Positions 1-9,251 of a DNA stretch of 64,000 bases are shown here, one piece after another. A model generated the notes under the pieces. It was not told where the DNA came from, made no database searches, and was given only the letters and a program-made list of their open reading frames with translations. The position numbers and the translations under genes are program-made. Every line of letters starts with the position of its first letter. Within the stretch, counting starts at the first letter, position 1. Source of the stretch: Halorussus aquaticus (GTDB taxonomy: Archaea; Halobacteriota; Halobacteria; Halobacteriales; Haladaptataceae); the NCBI RefSeq assembly GCF_024218795.1, contig NZ_CP100400.1, positions 1-64,000 of the forward strand, read 5' to 3'.

Positions 1-204
1 GGTCACGGCGTCGACCCCTCGGTCGGGGAGTTCGCCGGGGTCGGTGACGTACGGCAGCGAGTACGACTCCGCTAACTCGCTGACCCGTTCCTCGTCAACG
101 TCGCAGAGGACGACCGAATCTATCACGCCCTCCTCGTGGAGTTCAGCCGCCACCCGAACGTGGTTCGTCCCCCAGTATCCGGTGCCGATCACGCCGTAGT
201 TCAT
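1..204 (-). CDS. Gfo/Idh/MocA-family oxidoreductase, N-terminal part (runs off the window)
   Basis: The first 68 residues of an NAD(P)-dependent sugar oxidoreductase are visible; the rest lies beyond base 1. The protein opens MNYGVIGTGYWGTNHVRVA, with the glycine-rich GTGYWG turn of a Rossmann fold at residues 7-12, and continues to a VVLCDVDEE strand whose acidic end would bind the adenine ribose. The ATG shares bases with the TGA of the upstream aminotransferase gene (ATGA overlap), so the two are translationally coupled. In sugar-nucleotide clusters, family members dehydrogenate or reduce NDP-sugars before or after transamination. The substrate cannot be told from this fragment. Confidence 0.8.
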   Translation of the reverse strand, partial: MNYGVIGTGYWGTNHVRVAAELHEEGVIDSVVLCDVDEERVSELAESYSLPYVTDPGELPDRGVDAVT

Positions 205-1298
205 CGGTAGTACTCCTCAATCTCGTTGCACACGCGGTCGATTTCTTCGTCGGTTATCCGAGGATGCATCGGTAGCGACAGGATGCGGTCACAGAGTCGT
301 TCCGTCCGTTCGAGTTCCGTGCTTTCGGTGCGGTCGCGGACCGCCGGATGCCGGTGGGCCGGCGTCTCATAGTGAACCCCGGTGTCGATACCGTTCTCGT
401 CAAGGTGCTCCCGAAGGACGTCACGGTCCGGAACCTGAATTACGTATAGGTGATAGACGTGGAAGCTGTCGGCCGCCTCGGTCGGGGTGGTGATCTCCGG
501 AATCGAGGAGAGGCGTCGATCGTACTTCTGGGCGGCGGCGTTGCGCGCCTCGTTCCACTCGCGGACGAACTCAAGTTGTCTCCGCCCGACCGCGGCCTTG
601 AACTCGTCGAGTCGATAGTTGAGACCGAGCACCTCGTGGGTCCCGTCTTCGGTCCGCCCGTGGTTCCGTAACGTGCGTGCCCGCCGGGCGATTTGGTCAT
701 CATCGGTGATCAGCATCCCACCGTCGCCTCCCACAGTCATGTTCTTCGACGGGTAGAAACTGAAGGCTCCGACGTCGCCGACGGTGCCGGCGATGTGGCC
801 GTCCCGCTCGGCGAAGTGAGCCTGGCATGCGTCCTCGACGACCGCGAGGTCGTAGTCGTCAGCGACAGCCTGTATCGCCTCCATGTCTGCTATCTGCCCA
901 TAGATGTGTACTGGTACGATGCCCTGTGGGTTCTCGGCTCGCTCAACTTTACGTTCGAGATCGACGGGGTCCATCGTGTAGGTGTCCGGGTCAACGTCGA
1001 CGAACACGGGTTCGGCGTCGACCGAGAGCACGGGACTGACCGTCGCGAAGAACGTGTGACCGGGGACGAACACCTGATCACCCTCCCCGATCCCCGCCGC
1101 CTGAAGCCCACAGAGGATGGCCGCCGTCCCGCTGTGCAGGCCGACGGCGTGTTCCACGTCGCACGCCTCGGCGAACTCGGCCTCAAATTTCTCAAGACGG
1201 TCGCCCTTCACGTATTGGGTACTCTCAAGTACGTCCGCCGCTCGGTCAACGATTTCGTCGTCGACGTAAATGTCGGTGAATGGAACCTGTTCCGTCAT
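201..1298 (-). CDS. DegT/DnrJ/EryC1/StrS-family PLP-dependent sugar aminotransferase
   Basis: A 365-residue protein of normal length for the family that transfers an amino group from glutamate to keto-sugar nucleotides. The N-terminus carries the cofactor-binding stretch LHSGTAAILCGL (about residues 54-65). The strand VVEDACQAH precedes the PLP lysine in GAFSFYPSKNM, with Lys near residue 184. The downstream glycine-rich GGDGGM is also typical. The gene ends in an ATGA overlap with the Gfo/Idh gene and lies in a same-strand group with the formyltransferase and nucleotidyltransferase genes. This suggests synthesis of an N-formylated amino sugar for surface glycans. The exact sugar is not inferable. 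Confidence 0.9.
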   Translation of the reverse strand: MTEQVPFTDIYVDDEIVDRAADVLESTQYVKGDRLEKFEAEFAEACDVEHAVGLHSGTAAILCGLQAAGIGEGDQVFVPGHTFFATVSPVLSVDAEPVFVDVDPDTYTMDPVDLERKVERAENPQGIVPVHIYGQIADMEAIQAVADDYDLAVVEDACQAHFAERDGHIAGTVGDVGAFSFYPSKNMTVGGDGGMLITDDDQIARRARTLRNHGRTEDGTHEVLGLNYRLDEFKAAVGRRQLEFVREWNEARNAAAQKYDRRLSSIPEITTPTEAADSFHVYHLYVIQVPDRDVLREHLDENGIDTGVHYETPAHRHPAVRDRTESTELERTERLCDRILSLPMHPRITDEEIDRVCNEIEEYYR

Positions 1299-1401
1299 GC
1301 TTTAACTACGTAATCGGGGATTAGCCTTGGGTCGCTTAAAGACAACGATACCACGAATCGGTGCTGGCGACCCGAAACTCAGGTGACGATTCCTAACGGG
1401 G

Positions 1402-2186
1402 TTAGAGGTCGAGATCCTCGTAGGAGTTCAACGTCAAGTGGATTTCCTGACCGTTGACGACCGTGTACGAGGGCTTGAACGGCGGGAAGTCCAGCGCCCG
1501 TATCTTGTCGTACACCGTCTCGAAATCGCCCTTGCAGAGTTCTTTGAGTGGAATCTCCTTCTCGCCGTCCAGACTGCTCTTAGGGTAGAAGTACTGTTCG
1601 CCCTCGAACTCCTCTTGGGAGATCCGCATGTCGTGAACCTCGCCGGAGACGATCTTGGGGATCGTCTCCTTGAACAGTTCGACCGACTTTTCGCGGGTCT
1701 TTCGTAGAGCGACCGCGCGGTGTCGGTCTCTGTGATGTCGACGAATTTTCGGTCGACGATGTCGCCAGCGTCGACTTCCTCGGCCATGAAGTGGATGGTG
1801 GTCCCGTACTTCCAATGGTCGTCGGCGCGAGCATTCAGTATCGCGTGGCTAAAGACGTTGCTCCCCCGATATCGCGGTAGCTCGGCCTGATGGAGGTTCA
1901 GCGCCCCCTCGGAGGGGTGAGAGAGCAATTCTTCCCCGAGGATGTTCGGGTAGTAGACGCTAACGATGTAGTCGATCTCGTAGTCCAGGATTCGGTCCTC
2001 GTTCTCGGTCGATATTACCGGGTAGCCGAGATCCGTCGCCACCTCACGCACGGACCCCGACCACCACGAATCGTAGCCTTCGGGGTACGTGACGACCGCA
2101 CTGACCTCGGTCTCGTCGTGTTCGTACAGGAGTTCCAGACAGGTTTCGCCCAGCGGATGACTGCCGAAGTACCCAATCGTGATCAT
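1402..2186 (-). CDS. Sugar N-formyltransferase (formyl-THF dependent), apparent single-base frameshift
   Basis: The protein resembles the methionyl-tRNA formyltransferase fold used by sugar N-formyltransferases. The catalytic Asn-His pair is in NLHQAELPRYRG near residue 96 and the catalytic Asp in EEVDAGDIVD near residue 138. The start at MITIGYFG follows an AGGTGA ribosome-binding site. The frame breaks near 1700-1702. Reading SLYE in one frame and TREKSVELF in the next restores a continuous family-like sequence if one A is missing from a short A run on the coding strand. The rest is not degraded, so this could be a consensus error rather than a dead gene. It probably formylates the amino sugar made by the adjacent aminotransferase. 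Confidence 0.75.
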
Positions 2187-2290
2187 TTCGCGTTCACCTG
2201 AGATATTCAAAGACGACCGCCTTGACTCCTTAAGTCCTTCTAAACGAAACTTCTTCCGCCGACGAGTGCTGATTACGATAGGGCCGCAAC

Positions 2291-3035
2291 TCACCGTGAT
2301 CCCGGCGTCGTCGTGGCTTTCCGTTTGCCCCTGAGACGACGTTCTGCCTCGTCGCGGTCCTCCGGGTACCCCACGTCGATGCGCCAGCCGTCCATCCGGA
2401 TGGCGTCGATGGTGCGGCCGCTCTGGATGAGCAGGTCGATGGCGTCGCTGATCTCGTACTCGCCGCGGCTCGAGGGCTGAACGAGGTGGCAGGCGTGGAA
2501 GATGGCGGGCGTGAACGTGTAGAAACCCGTCATCACGAGGTTCGACGGCGGCTCCTCAGGTTTCTCGACCACGCTCGTAATCTCGCCGTCGTCGTTGGTG
2601 TCACAGACGCCGTATCGATTCGCCTTCTCGTAGGGGACTTCCTCAACTAGGAAGGCGGCGTCGGTCCCATCCCGTTGCTGGCGTTCGACGACGTCGTCAA
2701 GGTTCGCGTCGAAGACGTTGTCACCCAGCATCAGCATGAAGTCTTCGTCGACGTGTTCCTCGACAGTCAACAGGGCGTGAGCCAGTCCCTTCTGCTCGCG
2801 CTGGTGGGCATACGTAACCGGAACGCCTTCGACCTCGTCGCCGTAGTGGTCGATGATGTCCTCCTTCCGGTATCCCACCACGACGACGAACTCGTCGGCA
2901 CCCAACTCGGCCAACTGCTCGAAGCATCTGGTCAAAATCGGTTTTCCGTCAACCTCGACCATCCCCTTCGGTTTATCCTCGGTCAGTGGTCGAAGACGGG
3001 TTCCTCCCCGCGGCTGTTAGCACGACTGCTTTCAT
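2291..3035 (-). CDS. RmlA-like sugar-phosphate nucleotidyltransferase, apparent frameshift near the N-terminus
   Basis: This is an NTP-transferase of the glucose-1-phosphate thymidylyl/uridylyltransferase type, activating a sugar phosphate to an NDP-sugar. The start ATG at 3035 gives MKAVVLTAAG, the first half of the nucleotide-binding motif. After about 3010 the continuation GTRLRPLTEDKPKGMVEV lies in another frame. Two G residues appear to be missing from two neighbouring G runs (3003-3009). Downstream the frame is open and family-like: MLGDNVFDANL has the metal-binding Asp, followed by EKPEEPPSNLVMTGFY. It is the first gene of the minus-strand sugar cluster and has a TATA-like box 26 nt upstream. 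Confidence 0.75.
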
Positions 3036-3060
3036 GTATTTCCGCACCCTCACGCGAGTG

Positions 3061-3068
3061 TTAAATAT
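3061..3068 (-). promoter_or_regulatory. TATA-like box for the nucleotidyltransferase gene
   Basis: On the minus strand the sequence ATATTTAA ends 26 nt before the ATG at 3035, the spacing expected for an archaeal promoter giving a leaderless transcript. Confidence 0.5.
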
Positions 3069-3102
3069 CTTTAGTCTCGCCACCACGAACCGTACTGGCA
3101 CC

Positions 3103-4577
3103 TCAGCCGAACCCCGACGCTCTCCGATTGAGGACAAGCGCATCTAACTTCGTCGCAAGGACGACGAACCCATATCTCGAAAACACCGTGATAAACGGGG
3201 TGAAACCGCCGAAAATCGGCGTTGCAGCGCTGCCAGTACGAGGTAGAACTAACCGTACATACAAACTAGAAGTCACGCCCGGCGAACACGCCGGTAGACT
3301 CGCCAGCATCGGTAGGCGAGTAGCCATGCGAACTTGAGTTCAGTATTAGCCTGAGTAACAGCCCGTTAGGCCTGCTACAAACAGCGACTTGGTCTCGCCA
3401 GCACTCTCCTGAACAGGTGGAACTCCAACCATCTGCTCTGAGGCTCTAGTATGAAGCAATATTGGCTAAGAAGAAAGCGCGCGAAACACACATGCTATTA
3501 CCGTCGCAACTGGCACGGATTGGGCCTCCCCTACCCGGAGAATGCTTTCCTTGACCAACGACAGCTCCGTGACGCCGACTATGAGTAGTACCGGAACGTA
3601 GGTCACCACGTCGGCTTGTTACTTGAGCCCAATGTGTGGCTGTAGGCGTGATTGCCAGTCCTGCCGATATCAGTGCACCCCCACCAGCAGTGACCTCTCG
3701 GCGGAACGTCGGCGATGCTTTGCACGGTCACGAAGATCTGACTGCCACGACAAGCAGGGGCTGGCCTCCCACACCAGCACCTGCCCCGCGACGGCGAAGC
3801 TCAAGACAGCGGTGGCAAGCCCCATCCGGGCGTTCGAGAGTTCCTCCCGGTAGCTTCTGCGACCATGACCAGCGTGAGCGCCGTCAGCGCGGGCCATGGG
3901 TAGTCGGCGAATCCGAAACCGGTCCATTATGCGAATACTGGCACCACCGCGAGCAACACTGCCGGCGTAAGGTGGACCCGCCGGTCGTCTGTCATCCGAA
4001 CTGCCAACGTGTGGACAAAGACGGTGACCACAAGCGCGCAGACAATAGGATACCACGTAACACCCATCTGGCGGCATTGATACCGTCAAGGAGGTTGGTC
4101 TGCTACTACAGCGTCACGACCATCAGCGGTTCGCCCTTCGCCACTTCAGCGGGGAACCCGGAGAACACGATGAAATCCAAGACACCGGTCGCATCCGCGG
4201 CGAGTCATTCGATTTAGTTCCGATAGTAGGGGTCGTTCGAGGGGACGAGTGCGAGCACAGCATTGAGCACGCCCGACTCAGGTCAGGCCACTTGCAGGAC
4301 CGAGATTGTCTAGAGAGGGATTCCGTCGGTTCTACTTGCCCTGATCGTTCGGCTTCCTTTCCCTGCCAAGTACGAACTCACCGCCGAGGGTCAGCGAGTT
4401 TGTACTCGTCGCCTTCCTGAACGATGAGGTCACGAAAGACGAATTCGCTGAAGGTCCCCAAGTCTAGCGACACTCCTCAAAGGTCCACCCATCCTCCTGC
4501 TCATTGAGCATGAGGAGGTCACGGAGGTCCGGCCACTTCGCGAGGAAGTCATCAGTCACCTCACGCACGTCAGTCAT
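3103..4577 (-). pseudogene. Degraded, truncated second copy of the STT3/AglB-like gene
   Basis: Pieces in several frames match, in order, the intact STT3-like gene at 9252-12224. The N-terminus MTDVREVTDDFLAKWPDL begins at 4577. A segment around 4110-4240 matches the intact copy's SNDPYYYRYW to LMVATLWW stretch at the DNA level. AGQVLVWEASP lies around 3790, and RYGFVVLATKLDALV around 3130-3170. There are many substitutions, frameshifts and stops, and the whole C-terminal half is missing. This is real decay, unlike the single-base homopolymer slips elsewhere. About 280 bases (3340-3620) inside it do not match the intact copy and may be inserted DNA of unknown origin. Confidence 0.8.
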
Positions 4578-4674
4578 GGTAGATGATCTGTTAGCATCCC
4601 CATAACCCGGTGACAGGGACGAACGAGGCTCTCGGACTGAAAACATGTGTAACAAGTTCCGCATGAGATAGTGC

Positions 4675-6096
4675 CTACTCAGACGACGAGTCCGAGTTGA
4701 CAACATCCTCGAACACCTTCCAAACCTGTCGAACAACGATTTTCAGATCGAGCCAGAACGACTGTCGGCGGATGTATTCGAGGTCGTACCGGAGCTTCGC
4801 GGTCGGGTCTGTGCTCTTAGCGTCGTTAATCTGGGCCAATCCCGTAAGTCCAGGTTTGACGAACCATCGCTTGCGCCACATGTCGGTCTCCTCCTCAAGC
4901 AGCTGCTCCTCGTCAGTCCAGACAGCCCGCGGTCCCACGACACTCATGTCGCCGGTGAGTATCGACCATAGTTGCGGTATCTCGTCGAGATGGGTCTTCC
5001 GGAGAACACGCCCGACGCGGGTGATGCGGTCGTTCTCCTCGTCGTTGATTGGTGTCACCGATTCACGCTCGGGAATCATTGTCCGAAACTTGTACACGGT
5101 GAACGTGTCGCCGAATTCGGCGGTCCGCTTCTGGTTGTACAGGACCGGCCCCTCGCTGTCGAACTTGATCGCGGCCGCAATTATGAGGATGAACGGTGCG
5201 AACGCGAGCAGTCCCATCATTGCAAAGAACACGTCGAACGCCCTTTTGGAGACGTAATCCTGCCAGTCCCACGGTTCAAGTTCGATGTCGACGAGGAAGT
5301 CGTCGCCGCCGGTCGTCACCGTCAACACGTCGTCAGTATGTTTCCGGTGTACCTTTGCGCTGACACCGTGCTCGTAGCACGTGTCCAACGCACCGAAGAA
5401 CTCCGCACGGTCGGGCCGGGTGAACGCTAGGACGACGGTGTCGATGTTGTAATCGACTAGCACCTCGTCCAACCGTGACAGACCGCTGAGATAGTCAAGA
5501 TCGCCTAAGCGCGCTTTCCCGCTCCCGTCGGCGACGGCATGCGCGTTGGCAGTTGGGGCGTAATCGGTGTAGTACGGACTCGGTGGAGAAACATAGCCGA
5601 CGGCCTGTACGTCAATCACCGCGAGTATGTCGGCAATTTTCTCGGGGTCGTCGCCCACGATGACCGCACGCTGGCCTTCTGCGGGCCGGCGGCGAATCGT
5701 TACGAACCATGCGGGTAGTCCGACGAGCAAGATGACCGTCGTCAACATCAGGGTTGGGCGCGGGAGTCGGTACGTGTAGTCAAAGTAGCCGATGGTCGCG
5801 AGCGACAGGGTTGCCACAAGGACTCGCTTTTGAGTGAGCAGGACCGTGTCAAGTATACGTCTCGGCCGGGGTTTGAACAGCGGAATCAGGCTCAACACGA
5901 CGGCGGCGACCGTCGTCGTTATCGTCAGCACCAGCTTATCGCCCATGAGAACCACGGCCGGGAGCCGTCGAATAATCGGCGGAATCGTAGTAAACACTGT
6001 TTGGACGGGTAGAGTGTTCGCAGTGAGTACAGCGGCCGTGGCTATAAAGACCGCACCAACGACACTCAATACCCGGTATCGATACCCGGAAATCAT
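4675..6096 (-). CDS. Polyprenyl-phosphate sugar-1-phosphate transferase (bacterial sugar transferase family)
   Basis: A 473-residue integral membrane enzyme of the WbaP/WcaJ-like family that loads the first sugar phosphate onto a lipid carrier, starting assembly of a surface glycan. The N-terminal third contains about four hydrophobic helices, followed by a nucleotide-binding-like domain with RAVIVGDDPEKI near residue 150. The catalytic domain begins near residue 275 with KRAFDVFFAMMGLLAFAP. It contains YKFRTMIPERE, THLDEIPQLWSILTGDMS, VGPRA and KPGLTGLAQI, all hallmarks of the family. The length is normal and the frame intact. The C-terminal Ser/Asp tail is short. It lies between the STT3 pseudogene and a sulfotransferase-like gene, within the glycan locus. 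Confidence 0.92.
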   Translation of the reverse strand: MISGYRYRVLSVVGAVFIATAAVLTANTLPVQTVFTTIPPIIRRLPAVVLMGDKLVLTITTTVAAVVLSLIPLFKPRPRRILDTVLLTQKRVLVATLSLATIGYFDYTYRLPRPTLMLTTVILLVGLPAWFVTIRRRPAEGQRAVIVGDDPEKIADILAVIDVQAVGYVSPPSPYYTDYAPTANAHAVADGSGKARLGDLDYLSGLSRLDEVLVDYNIDTVVLAFTRPDRAEFFGALDTCYEHGVSAKVHRKHTDDVLTVTTGGDDFLVDIELEPWDWQDYVSKRAFDVFFAMMGLLAFAPFILIIAAAIKFDSEGPVLYNQKRTAEFGDTFTVYKFRTMIPERESVTPINDEENDRITRVGRVLRKTHLDEIPQLWSILTGDMSVVGPRAVWTDEEQLLEEETDMWRKRWFVKPGLTGLAQINDAKSTDPTAKLRYDLEYIRRQSFWLDLKIVVRQVWKVFEDVVNSDSSSE

Positions 6097-6121
6097 CTGA
6101 CAGAAGCAGGATAGCGAGGTG

Positions 6122-6129
6122 GCTTAAAG
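6122..6129 (-). promoter_or_regulatory. TATA-like box for the sugar transferase gene
   Basis: CTTTAAGC on the minus strand lies 26-33 nt upstream of the ATG at 6096, consistent with a leaderless archaeal promoter. Confidence 0.5.
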
Positions 6130-6576
6130 GCTCCTATCTTCTCTCCAGCATCGACCCAAATATTGTTGGTGTTAAAGTCCTTTATAGATTGTACCACGCT
6201 TGGACAAGCGACACAATACTTCCAAATGTCGGGCCGACCCGCAACAGGAAACCGCGATTAATATTTGGAATCGTTAGATATTATCCTCGGCCATCACAAG
6301 CCGTCGCTAACTCGTTCACCGGTGGCACTGAACCGGTGACGTGAACATCACTGGGACGAAAACAATGAGTACCGATAGAACTCATCAAGCTGACATCCGG
6401 CAATTCGACGGAATAGTTGAAGTCCACAGAAACAGGGTCACTCATTAAAAGAACTTAACCGCGTCGGTTAGCCTTCTGTTTGAGGGAACTCTTAGGCTCT
6501 TCCGTTGAAGGAAATTAGTACATCTGTAACCTAACCACTTCTGTTTCGACTGATAGTCGTGCAGCCAGTCTCGATA

Positions 6577-6586
6577 AAAATATAAA
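6577..6586 (+). promoter_or_regulatory. TATA box for the arylsulfotransferase-like gene
   Basis: AAAATATAAA lies 23-32 nt upstream of the ATG at 6609, the classic distance for a leaderless haloarchaeal transcript. Confidence 0.6.
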
Positions 6587-6608
6587 CCCAGATTAATGAC
6601 ACCCGGGC

Positions 6609-7908
6609 ATGCCATCGTTCCGCACCTATCGGGTACTGTTTTTCCTCAGTCTACTTGTGCTATGTGCGCCAACTGCGCACGCGTGGATAGAGTCCAGCGA
6701 CGACATTTCGCGTATGAACCGCAGTGGAATTCTTAATTACGATGCACCGTCTACCAACGGTATCACAGTCGCTGCGAGCGACTACTACGGTCGTGGACGC
6801 ATCATTGCGTTCGCTCCTAACGGGAGCGTTATGTACTATAACCGGTCGTACTCAGCCGTCGCCGATATCGACCGCGCACACCGCGGCAACCAGTCTATTA
6901 CGTACGTCGGCAAAGACCATTCCTACACGGGCAGTCAGTGTAGCGCTGACAAATGCACAGGTCGCAATCCAGAAGGTAAATATAACGACCGGTGACTCCC
7001 GCAGACTTTACTCCGTGGTGCATCCATATCACCCCTCTGGGAGTTTTCACGACGTGGACCGCATCAACGAGACTCATTTCCTGTTTGCCGACATTATGGA
7101 TGATAGTATATACATCGTTAATACATCAAGCGGTAATCGGACGTGGGAGTGGGACGCTGAAGGAAAATATCCGAAGTCATCGGGCGGTACATACGGTGAG
7201 GACTGGACGCACCTTAACGACGTAGAGATGGTGAATAAGACAACATTCATGGCGAGTCTCCGTAATCATGACCGCGTTGTCTTTATCAACCGCCAAAATG
7301 GTGTCTTACGGAACTGGACGCTGGGTGAGGAAGATAACTATAGCATTCTATACGAGCAACACAACCCCGACTTCATTCCGGCAAGCAAAGGCGGTCCAGC
7401 CATTCTAGTTGCAGATTCCGAAAACGGCCGTGTCATTGAATATCAGCGAAAAAACGGGAACTGGCAGGAATCATGGCGTTGGCATGATACCCGAATGCAG
7501 TGGCCCAGAGATGCTGACCGCCTGCCGAATGGCCATACTCTCATTGCGGATACGAATGGGGACAGGCTCCTTGAAGTCAACCAACAGGGCGAGATTGTCT
7601 GGAGTATTGACTACCCAGGCCCGTATGACGTAGAACGATTATCGGCGCCAGCAGAATCTTCTGCAGGGCCATCGGCCTCATCGGTCGGCCTCACGTCTCG
7701 GACCCCGACATCGCTCAACAAAGGACTGGCAGTTGCGAACTACCACGTTAAGTCCGTGGTTCCGTCACTGATTTTGAACGCGACACTGTATGCGTTGCCG
7801 CCGTGGGCGTCACCAGTCTCAGGAATGGCTATCCTCACGCAAAGCCTCTTGCTTGTATTATGGATAATATTAGAGTCCGGAAACTATATTATCGGGATTA
7901 GATTGTAG
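6609..7908 (+). pseudogene. Arylsulfotransferase-like (ASST-type beta-propeller) membrane protein, frameshifted
   Basis: The first 120 residues start with a signal-anchor (YRVLFFLSLLVLCAPTAHA) and read in one frame to a TGA at 6993. From about 6970 the continuation (KVNITTGDSRRLYS onward) is in another frame and runs to 7908. Joining them needs two bases, for example a lost AT in an AATATCC context. The long second part has repeated blade motifs: HDVDRINETHFLFAD, DWTHLNDVEMV, LYEQHNPDFIPAS and MQWPRDADRLPNGHTLIADT, as in archaeal arylsulfotransferase-like proteins. Two hydrophobic segments end the protein. It might sulfate glycans, but that role is inference. Unlike most breaks in this window, this is not a simple homopolymer slip, so real inactivation is plausible. 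Confidence 0.65.
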
Positions 7909-8341
7909 CCGAGCAGTGAGACCGTGAACCTACTATTTAAACCATTGGTATACGGTTCGATTTCCAAAGATAAACTCGCATATGGATTCAATGTTATATA
8001 GGATAAAATAAAGTACTCTCCGTAATTAATTTTGACGCCCATCCCGTAAGGTAGCCGTGGGCGCCCCCTTCGCCCCCATTTCCAAAACGGAAGTTGAGGT
8101 CTCTTCGCCGCTCTAGCTCAAATCTCTACTACCATCAGTTTCATAGATATTTTATCATCATTTTATCACCATAATCAGTGTGGCTGGATTTATCCTATTG
8201 ATAGAAAATATCGGTGAATTTATTTTCATAGGGGGCTGAGGGCGTTTGCGCTCATCTGACCCCCTCAAACCCCACGTATAATGGCTTGCAATGACACCAG
8301 AGAAAAAACGTTGAAGCGATGCAACCGTGACGTACAGCGTA
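7909..8341. other. AT-rich spacer with an imperfect hairpin
   Basis: About 430 bases without a supported gene, rich in TTTTAT and ATAAAATAAA tracts. An imperfect stem lies at 8230-8266 (AGGGGG...CCCCCT arms), and short CGCCCA/TGGGCG arms lie near 8036-8066. This may be decayed DNA upstream of the dehydrogenase pseudogene. Confidence 0.4.
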
Positions 8342-9241
8342 ATGAATGTCAGTATCGTCGGCAGTAGCTACGTCGGTACCACAGTCGCAGACTGTTTTGC
8401 GGATTACAGTCACAAAGTCATAAGAATTGACGTAAACGATGACATCATCACGCCGATCAACGATGAAGAGGCACCGATATACGAACCGGGGCTAAATGAC
8501 TTATTGCCGAATATGGCGGTGACTACCTACGGGCAACTACCTACTACGCCGCAGTCTACAATACGAAGTGACGTTCCTCGCCCTCCCCACTCCCTCTTAG
8601 AGGATGGCAGTATCGATCTTAATTTTCTGAAGGCAGGCGTCCGGTCGCTCGGCGAGGCATTTATGTCGAAAGACGACTCGCATCTCGTGGTAGTCAAATT
8701 TACGGTAGTTCGCGAAACCACCAAAGAGACTGCCGCTACACTACTCGCTGACATCTCAGGGAAGACGCTCGACGACGACCTTCACGTCGCGATGAATCCC
8801 AAGTTCCTAAGCGAAGTGAGCGCTGCCTGGGACTTCCAGAGTCCGAATAAGGTCGTCCTTGGCACTAGAACTGCATTCGTCCGCAAACACCTCCAAGAAA
8901 TCTTCGACCTACCTATCATCGACTATGAGGCTTCTATCGTCGAGACCGGGATTCGAGAGGCCGAGATGATGAAGTACGTCAACAACGACTTTCTCACACC
9001 GAGGTCGTGGCCTACGACCCCGTGGCCGCCGATAACATCCGAGAGCGCCTCCCCGACATCAAGTATGCTTTCTCTGCCTTGGCGGCACTCGACAGCGCCC
9101 ACGGAGCACTCGTCGCACCGACCGAGACGAATTCGCGGCGCTCGACTCAGAGTTCGACGCAATGGCCATACCAGTCGTCGTGGACGGCCGACGCGTAATC
9201 GAACACCGAGACGGAATTACCTACGAAGGGCTAACGTGGTG
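8342..9241 (+). pseudogene. UDP-glucose 6-dehydrogenase (AglM-type), decayed copy with a large internal deletion
   Basis: This is a paralogue of the intact gene at 43446-44738. It starts MNVSIVGSSYVGTTVADCF and stays roughly in frame to [19 protein letters not shown] near 8990. It then jumps directly to sequence matching the end of the intact gene ([19 protein letters not shown] in another frame), so about 400 bases are missing, including the region that would encode the catalytic Cys motif GGSCFPKD. The last bases match the intact gene through its TGA (9239-9241). Substitutions and small indels are scattered throughout, as expected of an old pseudogene. It converges on the intact STT3 gene with only about 10 bases between. 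Confidence 0.85.
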
Positions 9242-9251
9242 AGCGTCGCAA

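Larger units (their letters stand above)
6097..6608. other. Non-coding spacer between divergent genes
   Basis: About 510 bases of visibly lower GC between the divergent sugar transferase and sulfotransferase-like genes. I see promoter boxes at both ends but no convincing coding frame or RNA gene. The short inverted motif CACCGGTGgcactgaACCGGTGACG near 6316 may be an operator, but nothing else supports that. Confidence 0.5.
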
